Shown: positions 32,434 to 42,978, counted from the first letter of the stretch. The stretch: 64,000 nucleotides of DNA from Silanimonas sp. (GCF_027531545.1 NZ_JAPZSC010000006.1:434001-498000), one strand, 5' to 3'. Translations and numbers: made by a program. The notes: a model not told the origin generated them from the letters alone.

Positions 32434-34739
32434 CAGGCACCCGCCTTGGTGATCGTCAGCGCACCATGCGCCGCCAGCGGTGCGGTGGCCGGATAGCCCG
32501 ACTCGACCCACGCCGTGCCCTTGGCGATGCGGGCGTTCAGTCGGACCGGCAGGGCCGCATGGCCGTTGGCATCGGCGACCTTGGCGATGGCGCCTTCGGC
32601 GAGGCCAAGCGCGGCCGCGTCCTCGGGATGCAGCTCGACGCCCTGCCCCTTCGTGAGCGGATGATCGTTGAGGGACGTCGAACGACGGAGCTGGGCATCG
32701 ATGCGGTAGACCGGCGACGTGGCCAGACGCTCGATTCCGGTGACGGCGGCGAGCGCCGACAGTCCCGAGCCCGAAGCGACCGCGTTCGGCGCCATCGACT
32801 CGCGCAGCGCGCCGAGGTCCATGTGGCCGAAGCCCGCAAGGCCCATCGCCTCACCAAGGGCGCGCAACACGCGCCAGCCCGGACGGGCCTCGCCACGCGG
32901 CTTGCCACCGGCGCTGGTGAACTGCACGCGACCATCGAGGTTGGTGTAGCTGCCTTCCGTCTCCGCACCCGCCGCAATCGGCAGGATGAGGTCGGCGATC
33001 TGCTTCAGCGAATCGCTGGCATAGGCCGAGAACGCGACGACCTTGGCGGCCGACAGGGCCTTCAGCGCAGCCGTCGCATCGGCGAAATCGTAGGCCGGTT
33101 CGACGCCATAGAGGACGTAGCCAGCCTTGGCCTTGGCAAGCTGCGTGCCCGCATCGTGGCCCGCCACCGGCAGCACGCCGTGCTGGGCGAGACCGAGTGC
33201 GTTGGCGCCCTGCGGGACGCGGTCCACCGTCACACCCGTCGCCTGGGCGATGGCACGCGCCGCCGCACGCAGGTGCGAGGCATTGGCGTGGGTCTCGGCG
33301 ATCTCGCCGAGCACGATGGCACCGGCCTTGGCGCTCTTCAGCGCTTCGGCGATACCGGCGAGTGCGGCGTCATCGATGGCGACGGCCATGCCGGCCGGCA
33401 GCGACGCGCCGACCTTCGCAGCGAGGGCCGCGAGCAAGCCCGGCAGCTTCGACGGCGCCACGATGGCCTTGCCGGCGAGCGCGTGCGCGACCGGGAAATC
33501 CACCGGGTTGATGGCGAAGACCTTGGCGCCCTTTTTGGTCGCCTTCAGGAGGCGCTGGTGCAGGAGCGGGACTTCGTGGCGGAGGTTGGTGCCGACCAGC
33601 AGCACCACGTCGGCCTTCTCAAGGTCGGCGGCACTGCGACCGAAGGCTTCCGCCACCGGGGCATCGGCGAAGTCGATCTGGGTCAGGCGATGGTCGAGGT
33701 GCGGCGTGCCGAGGCCCTTCGCGAGGCGCGCCAGCGACGCGCCTTCCTCGTTCGAGGCGGAGGCATGCACCAGCACGCCGGTGTCGGCGCCGCTGGTCTT
33801 GAGCAGCGATGCGGCGAGGCCGAGCGCCTCGTCCCAGCCGATGGCCTTCCAGCTGCCGTCGGCCTGCTTGGCGAGCGGCGACGTGGCGCGGTCGTCGCTG
33901 TACAGGCCCTCATGCGAATAGCGGTCGCGATCCGACAGCCAGCACTCGTTCACCGCTTCGTTCTCGCGCGGGACGATGCGCAGCACCTCGTTGCGACGCA
34001 CGTGCAGGAACAGGTTCGAACCGAGCGCGTCGTGCAGGCCGATCGACTCGCGCGCGACCAGTTCCCACGGGCGGGCCTTGAAGCGGTAGACCTTGTTGGT
34101 GAGCGCGCCGACCGGGCAGACGTCGATGACGTTGCCGGAGAGCTCGCTCATCAGCGGCTTGCCGTCGTAGGTGCCGATCTGCAGGTTCTCGCCGCGGTAC
34201 ATGCCGCCGAGCTCGTACGTGCCGGCGACATCGGCGGTGAAGCGGACGCAGCGCGTGCAGTGGATGCAGCGCGTCATCTCGGTCGCGACCAGCGGGCCCA
34301 GGTCCTCGTCGGCTACGACGCGCTTGCGCTCGACATAGCGGCTGACCGAGCGGCCATAGCCCATCGAGACGTCCTGCAGTTCGCACTCGCCGCCCTGGTC
34401 GCAGATCGGGCAGTCCAGCGGATGGTTCACCAGCAGGAACTCCATGACGTTGCGCTGCGCATCGAGGGCGCGCTTCGTCTGGGTGGTGACCTTCATGCCT
34501 TCCATCACCGGCGTGGCGCAGGCTGGTGCCGGCTTCGGCATCTTCTCGACGTCGACCAGGCACATGCGGCAGTTCGCCGCGATCGGCAGCTTCTTGTGGT
34601 AGCAGAAGCGCGGGATCGCGATGCCGGCAGTGTCGGCGGCCTGGATGATCATCGAGCCCTTCGGCGCCTGCATCGGCACGCCATCGATCTCGATGTTCAC
34701 CACGTCGGTGGCGGGGGCGGTGGGCGTGGCGGCGCTCAT
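32433..34739 (-). CDS. nuoG: NADH-quinone oxidoreductase subunit G
   Basis: 768-residue electron-transfer subunit, shorter than the 908-residue E. coli form. The N-terminal [2Fe-2S] domain carries [20 protein letters not shown]-type ligands (about 45-60). The His/Cys [4Fe-4S] N5 site is [18 protein letters not shown], followed by [10 protein letters not shown] and [11 protein letters not shown] molybdopterin-oxidoreductase-like domain without cofactor role fills the rest. ATG at 34739 overlaps the nuoF stop (ATGA). Confidence 0.97.
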   Translation of the reverse strand: MSAATPTAPATDVVNIEIDGVPMQAPKGSMIIQAADTAGIAIPRFCYHKKLPIAANCRMCLVDVEKMPKPAPACATPVMEGMKVTTQTKRALDAQRNVMEFLLVNHPLDCPICDQGGECELQDVSMGYGRSVSRYVERKRVVADEDLGPLVATEMTRCIHCTRCVRFTADVAGTYELGGMYRGENLQIGTYDGKPLMSELSGNVIDVCPVGALTNKVYRFKARPWELVARESIGLHDALGSNLFLHVRRNEVLRIVPRENEAVNECWLSDRDRYSHEGLYSDDRATSPLAKQADGSWKAIGWDEALGLAASLLKTSGADTGVLVHASASNEEGASLARLAKGLGTPHLDHRLTQIDFADAPVAEAFGRSAADLEKADVVLLVGTNLRHEVPLLHQRLLKATKKGAKVFAINPVDFPVAHALAGKAIVAPSKLPGLLAALAAKVGASLPAGMAVAIDDAALAGIAEALKSAKAGAIVLGEIAETHANASHLRAAARAIAQATGVTVDRVPQGANALGLAQHGVLPVAGHDAGTQLAKAKAGYVLYGVEPAYDFADATAALKALSAAKVVAFSAYASDSLKQIADLILPIAAGAETEGSYTNLDGRVQFTSAGGKPRGEARPGWRVLRALGEAMGLAGFGHMDLGALRESMAPNAVASGSGLSALAAVTGIERLATSPVYRIDAQLRRSTSLNDHPLTKGQGVELHPEDAAALGLAEGAIAKVADANGHAALPVRLNARIAKGTAWVESGYPATAPLAAHGALTITKAGA

Positions 34740-36100
34740 GCGGCCTTCTCCGTGACGACGCCAGCGGCCTGGTCGTCGACCAGGAAGCGCTTGTTGACGA
34801 TGGCGTACTCGAATTCGCTCCAGAACTGGCGCAGGAAACCCTGCACCGGCCACGCGGCGGCTTCACCGAAGGCACAGATGGTGTGGCCTTCGATCTGGCC
34901 GGCGGCGGCCTTCAGCATCTGCAGGTCGTCGAGCGTCGCCTTGTGTTCGACGATGCGGGTCAGCATGCGGTACATCCAGCCCGTGCCCTCGCGGCAGGGC
35001 GTGCACTGGCCACAGCTTTCCTTGAAGTAGAAGCGCGCGATGCGATGGCAGGCGCGGACCATGCAGGTGGTCTCGTCCATCACCACGACGGCGCCCGAAC
35101 CGAGGCCGGAACCGGCCTTCTGGATGCTGTCGTAGTCCATGGTCAGCCCGAGCATCACGTCGCCCGGCAGCACCGGCATCGACGAGCCGCCGGGGATCAC
35201 GGCCTTGAGCTTGCGACCGCCGCGAACGCCGCCGGCCATCTCGAGCAGGTCCTTGAAGGGCGTGCCGAGGCGGATCTCGAAGTTGCCCGGCTTGGCCACG
35301 TGGCCGGAGACCGAGAAGATCTTCGGGCCGCCGTTGTTCGGCTTGCCGAGGCCCAGGAACCACTCCGCGCCGTTGCGGATGATGGCCGGCACCGAGGCGT
35401 AGGTCTCGGTGTTGTTGATCGTGGTCGGACGGCCGTAGAGGCCGAAGTTGGCCGGGAACGGCGGCTTGTAGCGCGGCTGGCCCTTCTTGCCTTCCAGCGA
35501 CTCCATCAGCGCGGTTTCTTCGCCGCAGATGTAGGCACCGGCGCCCAGCGCCGAGTACATGTCGACGTCGATGCCGCTGCCCTGGATGTTCTTGCCCAGC
35601 CAGCCGTTCGCGTAGGCCTCCTTGAGCGCCTCCTCGAAATGCTCGAAGGGCTCGTGGTGGAACTCGCCGCGCATGTAGTTGTAGGCGGCCGTCGAACCGG
35701 TGGCGTAGCAGGCGATGGCCATGCCCTCGATCACCGCGTGCGGGTTGTAGCGAAGGATGTCGCGATCCTTGCAGGTGCCCGGCTCGGATTCATCCGAGTT
35801 GCAGAGGATGTACTTCTGCCCCGGCGCATTGCGCGGCATGAAGCTCCACTTCAGGCCCGTCGGGAAGCCGGCGCCGCCGCGACCGCGCAGCGAGCTCTGC
35901 TTCACCTGGTCGATGATCTGCTCGGGCGGGATCTTCTCGGCGAGGATCTTGCGCCACGCGGCGTAGCCGCCGACCTTGAGGTAGCTCTCGTACGACCACG
36001 GCTTGTCGAAGTGCAGCGTGGTGTAGACGACCTGGTGCTCCTGCGGCGCGGGGCCGACGGGGCCGGTGGCGTGCGAAGCGTGCGAACCGTGGTGTGCCAT
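34736..36100 (-). CDS. nuoF: NADH-quinone oxidoreductase subunit F
   Basis: 454-residue NADH- and FMN-binding subunit, electron entry point of complex I. Gly-rich nucleotide site [13 protein letters not shown] and FMN-proximal [34 protein letters not shown]; cluster N3 ligands [13 protein letters not shown] plus a distal Cys ([13 protein letters not shown]). A His-rich N-terminal leader ([11 protein letters not shown]) precedes the conserved domain. Starts 8 bases after the nuoE stop. Confidence 0.98.
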   Translation of the reverse strand: MAHHGSHASHATGPVGPAPQEHQVVYTTLHFDKPWSYESYLKVGGYAAWRKILAEKIPPEQIIDQVKQSSLRGRGGAGFPTGLKWSFMPRNAPGQKYILCNSDESEPGTCKDRDILRYNPHAVIEGMAIACYATGSTAAYNYMRGEFHHEPFEHFEEALKEAYANGWLGKNIQGSGIDVDMYSALGAGAYICGEETALMESLEGKKGQPRYKPPFPANFGLYGRPTTINNTETYASVPAIIRNGAEWFLGLGKPNNGGPKIFSVSGHVAKPGNFEIRLGTPFKDLLEMAGGVRGGRKLKAVIPGGSSMPVLPGDVMLGLTMDYDSIQKAGSGLGSGAVVVMDETTCMVRACHRIARFYFKESCGQCTPCREGTGWMYRMLTRIVEHKATLDDLQMLKAAAGQIEGHTICAFGEAAAWPVQGFLRQFWSEFEYAIVNKRFLVDDQAAGVVTEKAA

Positions 36101-36108
36101 GCGTGGCC

Positions 36109-36636
36109 TCACTTCAACTCGTCGAGGATGGCGTCGACCGAGGCCGGCGTCAGCTTCTCGTGGTAATGGCCGTTGACGACCATCATCGGGGCACCGGCGC
36201 AGGCGGCGAGGCATTCCTCTTCCACCTTCAGCCAGACGCGGCCGTCGGCGGTCGACTCGCCGTTCTTGATGCCGAGCTTCTTCTCGCAATGGCGGACGAT
36301 GTCCTCGCCCCCGTTGAGCCAGCAGCTGATGTTGGTGCAAACGGCGACGACGTTCCGGCCCACCGGCTCGAGCGCGAACATCGAGTAGAAGCTCGCGACC
36401 TCGTAGGCCCAGACCGGCGGGATGCCGATGTACTTGGCGACGGCGGCGATGAGTTCGTCGGTCAGGAAGCCCTGGTTCTGTTCCTGTGCGGCGATCAGCG
36501 CCTGGATGACGGCGCTGCGGCGGCGGTCGGCCGGGAAGCGCGCCAACCACTCCTCGATGCGGGCGCGGGTGGCGTCCGACAGAGCGACCATCGGGTCGAC
36601 GTGCTGGCAGGCCTCGAAATTGCCCGTGGCTTTCAT
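36109..36636 (-). CDS. nuoE: NADH-quinone oxidoreductase subunit E
   Basis: 175-residue thioredoxin-fold [2Fe-2S] subunit holding cluster N1a. Ligands are seen as CTNISC and [25 protein letters not shown] is the usual helical segment. ATG overlaps the nuoD stop by four bases. Confidence 0.97.
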   Translation of the reverse strand: MKATGNFEACQHVDPMVALSDATRARIEEWLARFPADRRRSAVIQALIAAQEQNQGFLTDELIAAVAKYIGIPPVWAYEVASFYSMFALEPVGRNVVAVCTNISCWLNGGEDIVRHCEKKLGIKNGESTADGRVWLKVEEECLAACAGAPMMVVNGHYHEKLTPASVDAILDELK

Positions 36637-37889
36637 CGGTCGATTTCTCCGAACACGACGTCGTAGGTGCCGATCATGGCGACGACGTCCGACAGCATGT
36701 GGCCCTTGACGATGGCGTCCATCGAGCTCAGGTGGGCGAAGCCCGGGGCGCGCAATTTCAGGCGGAACGGCTTGTTCGCGCCGTCCGAGACGAGGTAGGC
36801 GCCGAACTCGCCCTTCGGCGCTTCGACGGCGGCATACACCTCGCCCGCGGGTAGCGAATAGCCCTCGGTGAACAGCTTGAAGTGGTGGATGAGGGCTTCC
36901 ATATCGCCCTTCATCAGCTCGCGCTTCGGCGGCGCGACCTTGTAGTTGTCGACCATCACCGGGCCGGGGTTGGCGCGCAGCCAGGCGACGGCCTGCTTGA
37001 TGATGCGGGCCGACTGGCGCATTTCCTCGACGCGCACGAGGTAGCGGTCGTAGCAGTCGCCGTTGACGCCCACCGGGATGTCGAAATCGACATCGGCATA
37101 GCAGGCGTAGGGCTGCTTCTTGCGCAGGTCCCAGGCAATGCCCGAGCCGCGCAGCATCGGGCCAGTCATGCCCCAGGCCAGGGCCTGCTCCGGCGTGACG
37201 ATGCCGATGTTGACCGTACGCTGCTTCCAGATGCGGTTGTCGGTGAGGAGGGTCTCGTACTCGTCGACGCGCTTAGGGAAGTCATCGGCGAAGGCGTCGA
37301 GGAAGTCGAGCATCGAGCCTTCGCGCCACTCGTTGATGCGCTTGAGCTCCTTGCCCTTGCGCCACGGCGACTCGGCGTACTTCGGCATCGTGTCCGGCAG
37401 GTCGCGGTAGACGCCGCCCGGACGGTAGTAGGCCGCGTGCATGCGCGCGCCGGATACCGCCTCGTAGCAATCCATCAGCTCCTCGCGCTCTCGGAAGGCG
37501 TAGAGGAACATCGCCATCGCGCCGAGGTCGAGGCCGTTGGTGCCCACCCACATCAAGTGGTTCAGGATGCGGGTGATCTCGTCGAACAACGTGCGGATCA
37601 TCTTGGCGCGCCGCGTCGGCTCGATGCCGGCGAGGCGCTCGATGGCCATGACGTACGCGTGCTCGTTGCACATCATCGAGACGTAGTCGAGCCGATCCAT
37701 GTAGCCGATCGACTGGTTGTACGGCTTCGACTCGGCGAGCTTCTCGGTGCCGCGGTGCAGGAGGCCGATGTGCGGATCAGCGCGACGGACGGTCTCGCCG
37801 TCCATCTCGAGCACGAGGCGGAGCACGCCGTGGGCCGCCGGATGCTGCGGCCCGAAGTTCATCGTGTAGTTGCGGATTTCCGGGGTCAT
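36633..37889 (-). CDS. nuoD: NADH-quinone oxidoreductase subunit D
   Basis: 418-residue quinone-site subunit related to NiFe hydrogenase large subunits, without the metal. [16 protein letters not shown] contains the quinone-proximal His; [22 protein letters not shown] and [10 protein letters not shown] follow. NuoC and NuoD are separate genes here, unlike the fused NuoCD of E. coli. Confidence 0.98.
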   Translation of the reverse strand: MTPEIRNYTMNFGPQHPAAHGVLRLVLEMDGETVRRADPHIGLLHRGTEKLAESKPYNQSIGYMDRLDYVSMMCNEHAYVMAIERLAGIEPTRRAKMIRTLFDEITRILNHLMWVGTNGLDLGAMAMFLYAFREREELMDCYEAVSGARMHAAYYRPGGVYRDLPDTMPKYAESPWRKGKELKRINEWREGSMLDFLDAFADDFPKRVDEYETLLTDNRIWKQRTVNIGIVTPEQALAWGMTGPMLRGSGIAWDLRKKQPYACYADVDFDIPVGVNGDCYDRYLVRVEEMRQSARIIKQAVAWLRANPGPVMVDNYKVAPPKRELMKGDMEALIHHFKLFTEGYSLPAGEVYAAVEAPKGEFGAYLVSDGANKPFRLKLRAPGFAHLSSMDAIVKGHMLSDVVAMIGTYDVVFGEIDR

Positions 37890-37892
37890 GGC

Positions 37893-38618
37893 TCAGGCCT
37901 TCTTCGCCGCGGCTTCCGACGCCGCCTGGTGCCAACGCGAGTCCTCGCGGACGACCTTCGGCACGCCGACGCGCGGCTCGACCGAAGTCACCGGCTCGTA
38001 CACCACGCGCTGCTTCTCGGCGTCGTAGCGGACCTCGACGTTGCCGATCAGCGGGAAGTCCTTGCGGAACGGATGGCCGACGAAACCGTAGTCGGTGAGG
38101 ATGCGGCGGAGGTCCGGATGGCCTTCGTAAACGATGCCGTAGAGGTCGAAGGCCTCGCGCTCGAACCAGTCCAGGCCCGGCCAGACATCGACCAGCGACG
38201 GGACGACCGGCAGCGCGTTGTCGGTGGCGAAGGTGCGCAAGCGCAGGCGCTCGTTGTTGCGGATGGACAGCAGGTGCACGACCGAGGCGAAGCGCTTCGC
38301 GGGGCCGACGCCCTGCGGACGGTTCTCCCAACGGAAGCGTCCCGGGCCATCGCCCTCGACGCCGCGCGAGAAACCCTCGCTGCTGACGTCGGTGGTTTCC
38401 CACTCGCCTTCGCCGTAACCGAGGAAGTCGAGGCCCGAGACGTCGACGGCCTGCTCGAAGTGGAATTCCGGCTCGTCGCGCAGCGCGCGGGCGACGTCGA
38501 CGAAGCAGGAGGGAGCGACTTCGAGCGTGGTTTCGCCATGCGCTTCGACAATGGCGAGGGCGCGCTCACCGAAGCGGGCGCGGAGACGTTCGGCGAGACG
38601 CGGCTTGGCTTCGGCCAT
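37893..38618 (-). CDS. nuoC: NADH-quinone oxidoreductase subunit C
   Basis: 241-residue 30-kDa-type scaffold subunit of the peripheral arm. Signature: [38 protein letters not shown]. The ATG at 38618 begins [12 protein letters not shown]; the longer upstream frame is antisense-free but lies inside nuoB. Ends 3 bases before nuoD. Confidence 0.97.
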   Translation of the reverse strand: MAEAKPRLAERLRARFGERALAIVEAHGETTLEVAPSCFVDVARALRDEPEFHFEQAVDVSGLDFLGYGEGEWETTDVSSEGFSRGVEGDGPGRFRWENRPQGVGPAKRFASVVHLLSIRNNERLRLRTFATDNALPVVPSLVDVWPGLDWFEREAFDLYGIVYEGHPDLRRILTDYGFVGHPFRKDFPLIGNVEVRYDAEKQRVVYEPVTSVEPRVGVPKVVREDSRWHQAASEAAAKKA

Positions 38619-38659
38619 GGTCGATTCTGCGTGCGTTGCGTTCTGCAGCGGCGCGCGCG

Positions 38660-39214
38660 TCAGCGCGCGATCGTGTTGGTGCGGCGGATCTTCTTCATCA
38701 ACTGCAGGATGCCGTACACCAGCGCCTCGGCCGTCGGCGGGCAGCCCGGCACGTAGACGTCGACCGGCACCACGCGGTCGCAGCCGCGCACCACGGAATA
38801 GCTGTAGTGGTAGTAGCCGCCGCCGTTGGCGCAGCTGCCCATCGAGATGACCCACTTCGGCTCTGGCATCTGGTCGTAAACCTTGCGCAGCGCCGGGGCC
38901 ATCTTGTTGACCAGCGTGCCGGCCACGATCATCACGTCCGACTGGCGCGGCGACGGGCGGAACACCACGCCGTAGCGGTCGAGGTCGAGTCGCGAGGCAC
39001 CCGCGTGCATCATCTCGACGGCGCAGCAGGCGAGACCGAAGGTCATCGGCCACAGCGAGCCGGTGCGCGCCCAGTTGACGAGCGAGTCGACCGAGGTGGT
39101 GACGAAGCCACGCTCGAACAGCGGATTGTCGGACTCGGGACGCAGCAGGTCATCGACCCGGCTCAAGGGCTCCGGGTTGTGCATCACGCGCGAAACGGTC
39201 TGGATCACTCCCAT
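38660..39214 (-). CDS. nuoB: NADH-quinone oxidoreductase subunit B
   Basis: 184-residue subunit holding cluster N2, the terminal electron donor to quinone. Tandem Cys ligands [11 protein letters not shown] plus GSCANGGG and [11 protein letters not shown] are all present. The ATG at 39214 ([16 protein letters not shown]) overlaps the end of nuoA by 10 bases. Confidence 0.98.
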   Translation of the reverse strand: MGVIQTVSRVMHNPEPLSRVDDLLRPESDNPLFERGFVTTSVDSLVNWARTGSLWPMTFGLACCAVEMMHAGASRLDLDRYGVVFRPSPRQSDVMIVAGTLVNKMAPALRKVYDQMPEPKWVISMGSCANGGGYYHYSYSVVRGCDRVVPVDVYVPGCPPTAEALVYGILQLMKKIRRTNTIAR

Positions 39215-39561
39215 TCGAGCGCCCCCTTCTTCCATTCGTAGATGAAAGCGAACACCAGGATGCCGAGGAAGCCGGCCATGGCCCACAGCGCGGGCTCACC
39301 GATGTCGCGGTACACGAGCGCCCACGGAAACACGAAGGCGATTTCGAGATCGAAGACGATGAACAGGATCGCGACGAGGTAATAGCGCACGTCGAAGGGC
39401 ATGCGCGCGTCCTCGAAGGCCTCGAAGCCGCACTCGTAGGGCGAAAGTTTTTCTGCGTCGGGACGCTTGGGGCCGAGCAGCCAGCCGGCGACGAGAAGCA
39501 CCAAGCCGAGGCCGGTGGAGACGATCAGGAACAGCAGGATCGGCAGGTACTCGCCCAGCAT
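39205..39561 (-). CDS. nuoA: NADH-quinone oxidoreductase subunit A
   Basis: 118 residues, three transmembrane helices. Contains the loop with the quinone-tunnel Cys ([27 protein letters not shown]). First gene of the nuo operon, 78 bases downstream of tRNA-Leu(GAG), with two GC-rich hairpins between them. Confidence 0.97.
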   Translation of the reverse strand: MLGEYLPILLFLIVSTGLGLVLLVAGWLLGPKRPDAEKLSPYECGFEAFEDARMPFDVRYYLVAILFIVFDLEIAFVFPWALVYRDIGEPALWAMAGFLGILVFAFIYEWKKGALEWE

Positions 39562-39576
39562 GCAGGCCCTCGGCTA

Positions 39577-39622
39577 GCGCCCCGGGGGCGCATTGCGATC
39601 GCGCCCCGGGCTGGGGCGCGAT
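39577..39622 (-). promoter_or_regulatory. Twin GC hairpins in the tRNA-Leu to nuoA leader
   Basis: A perfect 10-bp stem (39598-39607 with 39613-39622, 5-base loop) is followed by a shorter GCGCCCC/GGGGCGC element (39577-39591). No T-tract follows either, so they look more like a 3' processing or stability structure of the tRNA transcript, or a leader of nuo mRNA, than a classical terminator. Confidence 0.5.
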
Positions 39623-39639
39623 ACAAGACTTCGATTGTT

Positions 39640-39724
39640 TGGTGCCCAAAGGGGGACTCGAACCCCCACGACCTAAGTCGCTACCACCTCAAGGTAGTGC
39701 GTCTACCAATTCCGCCATCTGGGC
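39640..39724 (-). tRNA. tRNA-Leu (GAG)
   Basis: 85-nt class II tRNA with long variable arm and encoded CCA. The anticodon stem CTACC/GGTAG encloses loop TTGAGGT, giving anticodon GAG (reads CTC/CTT). Acceptor stem GCCCAGA pairs with TTTGGGC (one G-T pair). It lies between secG and nuoA. Confidence 0.97.
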
Positions 39725-39762
39725 TTGTAATGCATGCTCCGTAAGGCTCGCGGAGCAACGAG

Positions 39763-39768
39763 ATTATA
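39763..39768 (-). promoter_or_regulatory. -10 box of tRNA-Leu promoter (may also feed nuo)
   Basis: A perfect TATAAT on the minus strand, 38 bases before the mature tRNA 5' end and just downstream of the secG stop. The hexamer 17 bases upstream (GAGTCA) is a poor -35. The first transcribed bases could form a GCTCCG/CGGAGC hairpin. Confidence 0.65.
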
Positions 39769-39776
39769 TCAGGCCA

Positions 39777-40247
39777 TCAGCCGCCTGACTCGCCTTCCGG
39801 CGGATTTTCTGCCGCCGGCGTCGCGGTTTCCGCGGCCGGTTCCGCCACGTCAGCCGCGGCGGGCACAACTGCCTCCGGAGCCGGAGCAGCCGGAGCCTCG
39901 GCCGCCGGGGCATCCGTCGAGACCGGGGCCGGGGCCGCCGCGTCGGCGGCCGGAGCCGCTTCCGACATCAGGCCGACGTCATCGGTATCCGACGGCATCA
40001 GGCGACCGCCATGCTTGCTGGCGTACCACGCCATGCCGAGGCTCATCGCGAAGAACACCACGGCCAGCCACTTCGTCGTGCTCGACAGGAAGTTGGCCGA
40101 GCCCGAGGCGCCGAACACGGTCGCCGAGGCACCGGCACCGAAGCCGCTGCCCGCTTGGGCGCCGGCACCGCGCTGCATGAGGATCAGCACGACCATCGCG
40201 ACGGCGACGAGGACGTAGATGACGGTGGCGAGGACGATCAGGTTCAT
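39777..40247 (-). CDS. secG: Preprotein translocase subunit SecG
   Basis: 156-residue membrane subunit of SecYEG. Two transmembrane helices (about 3-23 and 53-73) flank the conserved cytosolic loop LMQRGAGAQAGSGFGAGAS and ATVFGASGSANFLS. The C-terminal 65 residues form an Ala/Pro/Glu-rich tail, longer than in E. coli (110 residues). It starts 11 bases after the tpiA stop, the conserved tpiA-secG order. Confidence 0.94.
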   Translation of the reverse strand: MNLIVLATVIYVLVAVAMVVLILMQRGAGAQAGSGFGAGASATVFGASGSANFLSSTTKWLAVVFFAMSLGMAWYASKHGGRLMPSDTDDVGLMSEAAPAADAAAPAPVSTDAPAAEAPAAPAPEAVVPAAADVAEPAAETATPAAENPPEGESGG

Positions 40248-40258
40248 GTCTTTTCAGT

Positions 40259-41011
40259 TCACCGCGCCGCGGCTGCGACGATGGCGAGGAAGTCGTTGGC
40301 GACCAGCGATGCTCCGCCGATCAGTCCCCCATCGACGTCGGGCTGCGAGAACAGCTCGGCGGCGTTGGCGGCCTTCACGCTGCCACCGTAAAGGATCGGC
40401 AGCGAGTCGGCGATTGTAGCATCGTGCGCTCGAAGTTCGCTACGCAGGAACGCATGCGCCTCCTGCGCCTGCTCCGGCGTGGCGGTGCGGCCCGTGCCGA
40501 TCGCCCAGACCGGCTCGTACGCCAGCACGGCGCCGCGGAAGGCCTCGATGCCACCCCGCTTCAGCACGGCAGCCACCTGCCCCGACAGCGCCCACTCGGT
40601 CTGGCCGGCCTCGCGCTGGTGCAGGCTCTCGCCCACGCATAGCACGGGCACAAGGCCCGCCCGGCGCGCAGCGAGCATTTTTTCGGCAACGAGGTCGCTT
40701 GATTCCTCGTGGAACTGGCGGCGCTCGGAATGGCCGACCAGCACGTGGGTGGCGCCGACGTCCTTCAGCATGGCGCCCGAGGTCTCTCCGGTGAACGCGC
40801 CCGCTTCGTGGGCATCGAGGTCCTGTGCGCCGAAACCGACCCCCTGGCCCGCGAAGCCCGCCACGGACTCGGCGAGATAGGCGATCGGCGGCATCACGAG
40901 GCATTGCACGCCTTCCGGGCGCGGCGCGTCGACGATGGCCTGCAGCAGCGCCTTTGCCGAGGCGCGCGTGCCGTTGAGCTTCCAGTTGCCGGCGACGATG
41001 CGGGGACGCAT
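40259..41011 (-). CDS. tpiA: Triose-phosphate isomerase
   Basis: 250-residue TIM-barrel enzyme that interconverts dihydroxyacetone phosphate and glyceraldehyde 3-phosphate. NWKLNG contains the catalytic Lys. Catalytic His is in VLVGHSERR, catalytic Glu in AYEPVWAIGTG, and phosphate loops are YGGSVKAAN and GLIGGAS. The ATG at 41011 fits; the extension upstream to 41356 is antisense to the SDR gene. Confidence 0.97.
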   Translation of the reverse strand: MRPRIVAGNWKLNGTRASAKALLQAIVDAPRPEGVQCLVMPPIAYLAESVAGFAGQGVGFGAQDLDAHEAGAFTGETSGAMLKDVGATHVLVGHSERRQFHEESSDLVAEKMLAARRAGLVPVLCVGESLHQREAGQTEWALSGQVAAVLKRGGIEAFRGAVLAYEPVWAIGTGRTATPEQAQEAHAFLRSELRAHDATIADSLPILYGGSVKAANAAELFSQPDVDGGLIGGASLVANDFLAIVAAAAR

Positions 41012-41084
41012 GCGGGCTTGCTCCAAGGTTTCGAGGCGCGGAAGGATAGCAGGCCGCCCACCCGGGCCTCGATGGATTCCTGAC

Positions 41085-41894
41085 ATGCCCGCCCTGCTCC
41101 GCACCGACCGTTTCGCCCTCGTCACCGGCGCCTCAAGCGGCATCGGTGCGGAGATCGCCCGCGAGTACGCGCGGCGCGGCAAACCCCTGGTGCTGGTGGC
41201 GCGCCGGGCGGACCGGCTCGAGGCCCTCGCCGCCGAACTGCGGCCGCAGGTGCAGGTGGAGGTGATCGCCGCCGACCTCGCCGATCCAGCCGCGCCGGCC
41301 CGGCTGGTGGCGGACTGCGAGGCGCGCGGACTGCGCGTCGACACGCTGGTGAACAACGCCGGCTTCGGCGTACCGGGCCGCTACCTGGCCAAGGACTGGG
41401 CCACCCACCAGGCCTCGCTGCAGGTTCTGCTGGTGGCGGTCTGCGAGCTCTCCCACCGCTTCCTGCCGGCGATGGAGGCCGAGGGGCACGGGCGCATCCT
41501 CAATGTCGCCTCGCTGGCCGGCCTCGTGCCGCCGACGGCCGGGCACACGCTGTACGGCCCGACCAAAGCTTTCGTGATCCGCTTCAGCGAAACGTTGGCC
41601 AAGGAAGTCGGGCCGAAAGGCGTGCACGTGACCGCGCTCTGCCCCGGCATGACCTACACCGAGTTCCACGACGTGAACGGGATGCGCGCCACGGTGGCCA
41701 AACTGCCTAAGGGCATCTGGCTCGACGCCGCGACCGTGGCGAAGCTCGGCGTGGACGCCGTCGAGTCGGGACGGACGCGCCTCGTGACCGGCCGCGCCAA
41801 CCGCCTGATCGCCGCGCTCTCGAAGTACCTGCCCGACCGCCTTGCCGGGGCGTTGATCGCGGCGAAAGCCAAGGACTTCCGCGACGAAGGCTGA
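41085..41894 (+). CDS. Short-chain dehydrogenase/reductase
   Basis: 269-residue classical SDR. The NAD(P)-binding motif is TGASSGIG (14-21), with an Arg-rich stretch after beta-2 (ARRADRLEAL) favouring NADP. LVNNAGFG is present, as is the catalytic set Ser143, Tyr157 and Lys161 (YGPTK). Closest group by wording is the DltE/YqjQ-like cd05233 type; substrate unknown. The ATG at 41085 starts MPALLRTDRF; the earlier open frame is antisense to tpiA. It diverges from tpiA and ends at a shared bidirectional terminator. Confidence 0.88.
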   Translation: MPALLRTDRFALVTGASSGIGAEIAREYARRGKPLVLVARRADRLEALAAELRPQVQVEVIAADLADPAAPARLVADCEARGLRVDTLVNNAGFGVPGRYLAKDWATHQASLQVLLVAVCELSHRFLPAMEAEGHGRILNVASLAGLVPPTAGHTLYGPTKAFVIRFSETLAKEVGPKGVHVTALCPGMTYTEFHDVNGMRATVAKLPKGIWLDAATVAKLGVDAVESGRTRLVTGRANRLIAALSKYLPDRLAGALIAAKAKDFRDEG

Positions 41895-41909
41895 GCCGGC
41901 CCGGAAACG

Positions 41910-41936
41910 ACGAAGCCCCGCATTGCGGGGCTTCGT
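41910..41936. terminator. Bidirectional terminator
   Basis: Perfect 12-bp inverted repeat (41910-41921 with 41925-41936) with ATT loop, GC core GCCCCGC. It lies between the convergent SDR and 2-oxoglutarate oxygenase genes and can serve both. Confidence 0.85.
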
Positions 41937-41959
41937 GGCCACTGGCGAGAGCGAATGGA

Positions 41960-42907
41960 TCAGGCCAGCTTGATCTCGCGCAGGCGCTCCATCAGGTAGC
42001 CGTGCGCCGTGATCGGCTCGGGGTAGCGGTTGGGATTCTCCGGCGTGATGCAGCCCGGCAGCGTCTCGATCAGGAAATCCGGATTCGGATGCAGGAAGAA
42101 CGGCGTCGAATAGCGCGGCTGGCGGGCGGCATCGCCCGGCGGGTTGACCACGCGGTGCGTCGTCGACGGATACACGTGGTTGGTCAGGCGCTGCAGCATG
42201 TCGCCGATGTTCACGACGATGGTGTCGGCTTCCGAGGTGAAGGGCACCCACTCGCCCTTCTGGGAGAGCACTTCAAGGCCCGCGGCGCTGGCGCCGACCA
42301 GCAAGGTGATGAGGTTGATGTCCTCGTGCGCCCCGGCGCGGACATTCGGGATGTCGTCCGCGGTGATCGGCGGGTAGTGGATCGGGCGAAGGATGCTGTT
42401 GCCGAAGTTGGTCTTGTCGGCGAAGAACTGCTCCGGCAGGCCGATGTGCAATGCAAGGGCCGACAGCACGCGCGAACCGAGCTGGTCGAGCGTGGTGAAC
42501 AGGCCGTAGGCCACTTCCTTGAACTCCGGGATCTCGCTCGGCCACAGATTCGCCGGCATCACCTCGGCGTGCTTCGAATCGCGCGGGATCTCGCGGCCGA
42601 CGTGCCAGAACTCCTTGAGGTCGAAGTGCTTCGCGCCCTTCGCCGTTTCGATGCCGAACGGCGTGTAGCCGCGCGCACCGCCGCTGCCCGGCACGTGGTA
42701 CGCCTTCTTGGCGGCTTCGGGAAGCGCGAAGAAGCGCTGGAAGACGTCGTAGGCGCGGTCGATCTGCGCCTGCGGGATGCCGTGTCCACGGATGCCGCAG
42801 AAGCCCCACTCGCGGTAGGCGGCGCCGAGCTCGGCCACGAAGGCCTCGCGGTCGCCGGCGCTGGACGGCTCGGTGAAACGGCGGATATCGAGGGTGGGGA
42901 TGGCCAT
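41960..42907 (-). CDS. 2-oxoglutarate/Fe(II)-dependent oxygenase, isopenicillin N synthase-like
   Basis: 315 residues. N-terminal DIOX_N domain (IPTLDIRRF, YREWGFCGIRGHGIP) and C-terminal double-stranded beta-helix. The iron triad is His194, Asp196 (AHEDINLITLL) and His251 (THRVVNPP). The 2-oxoglutarate anchor is the Arg in PRYSTPFF about ten residues later. This fold covers isopenicillin N synthases, flavonoid/gibberellin oxidases and many bacterial homologues of unknown substrate. No peptide-synthetase gene is nearby, so an antibiotic role is not supported. It starts with its own leader, 71 bases downstream of... glmM's stop lies at 42979, so read-through from glmM is possible. Confidence 0.88.
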   Translation of the reverse strand: MAIPTLDIRRFTEPSSAGDREAFVAELGAAYREWGFCGIRGHGIPQAQIDRAYDVFQRFFALPEAAKKAYHVPGSGGARGYTPFGIETAKGAKHFDLKEFWHVGREIPRDSKHAEVMPANLWPSEIPEFKEVAYGLFTTLDQLGSRVLSALALHIGLPEQFFADKTNFGNSILRPIHYPPITADDIPNVRAGAHEDINLITLLVGASAAGLEVLSQKGEWVPFTSEADTIVVNIGDMLQRLTNHVYPSTTHRVVNPPGDAARQPRYSTPFFLHPNPDFLIETLPGCITPENPNRYPEPITAHGYLMERLREIKLA

Positions 42908-42978
42908 CGTCGTGGATCGTCTCGGGGATTCGGGGGGTGAATCGTCAGCCCGGCCTTCGCGGGCCGGCATGACGCGGA

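Noticed and set aside
32466-35030. Open frame of about 850 codons antisense to nuoG
   Set aside because: Same antisense artefact; nuoG Fe-S motifs are all on the minus strand.
41960-42907. Isopenicillin N synthase and hence a beta-lactam cluster
   Set aside because: Only the shared oxygenase fold is seen; no NRPS, epimerase or transport genes lie nearby.
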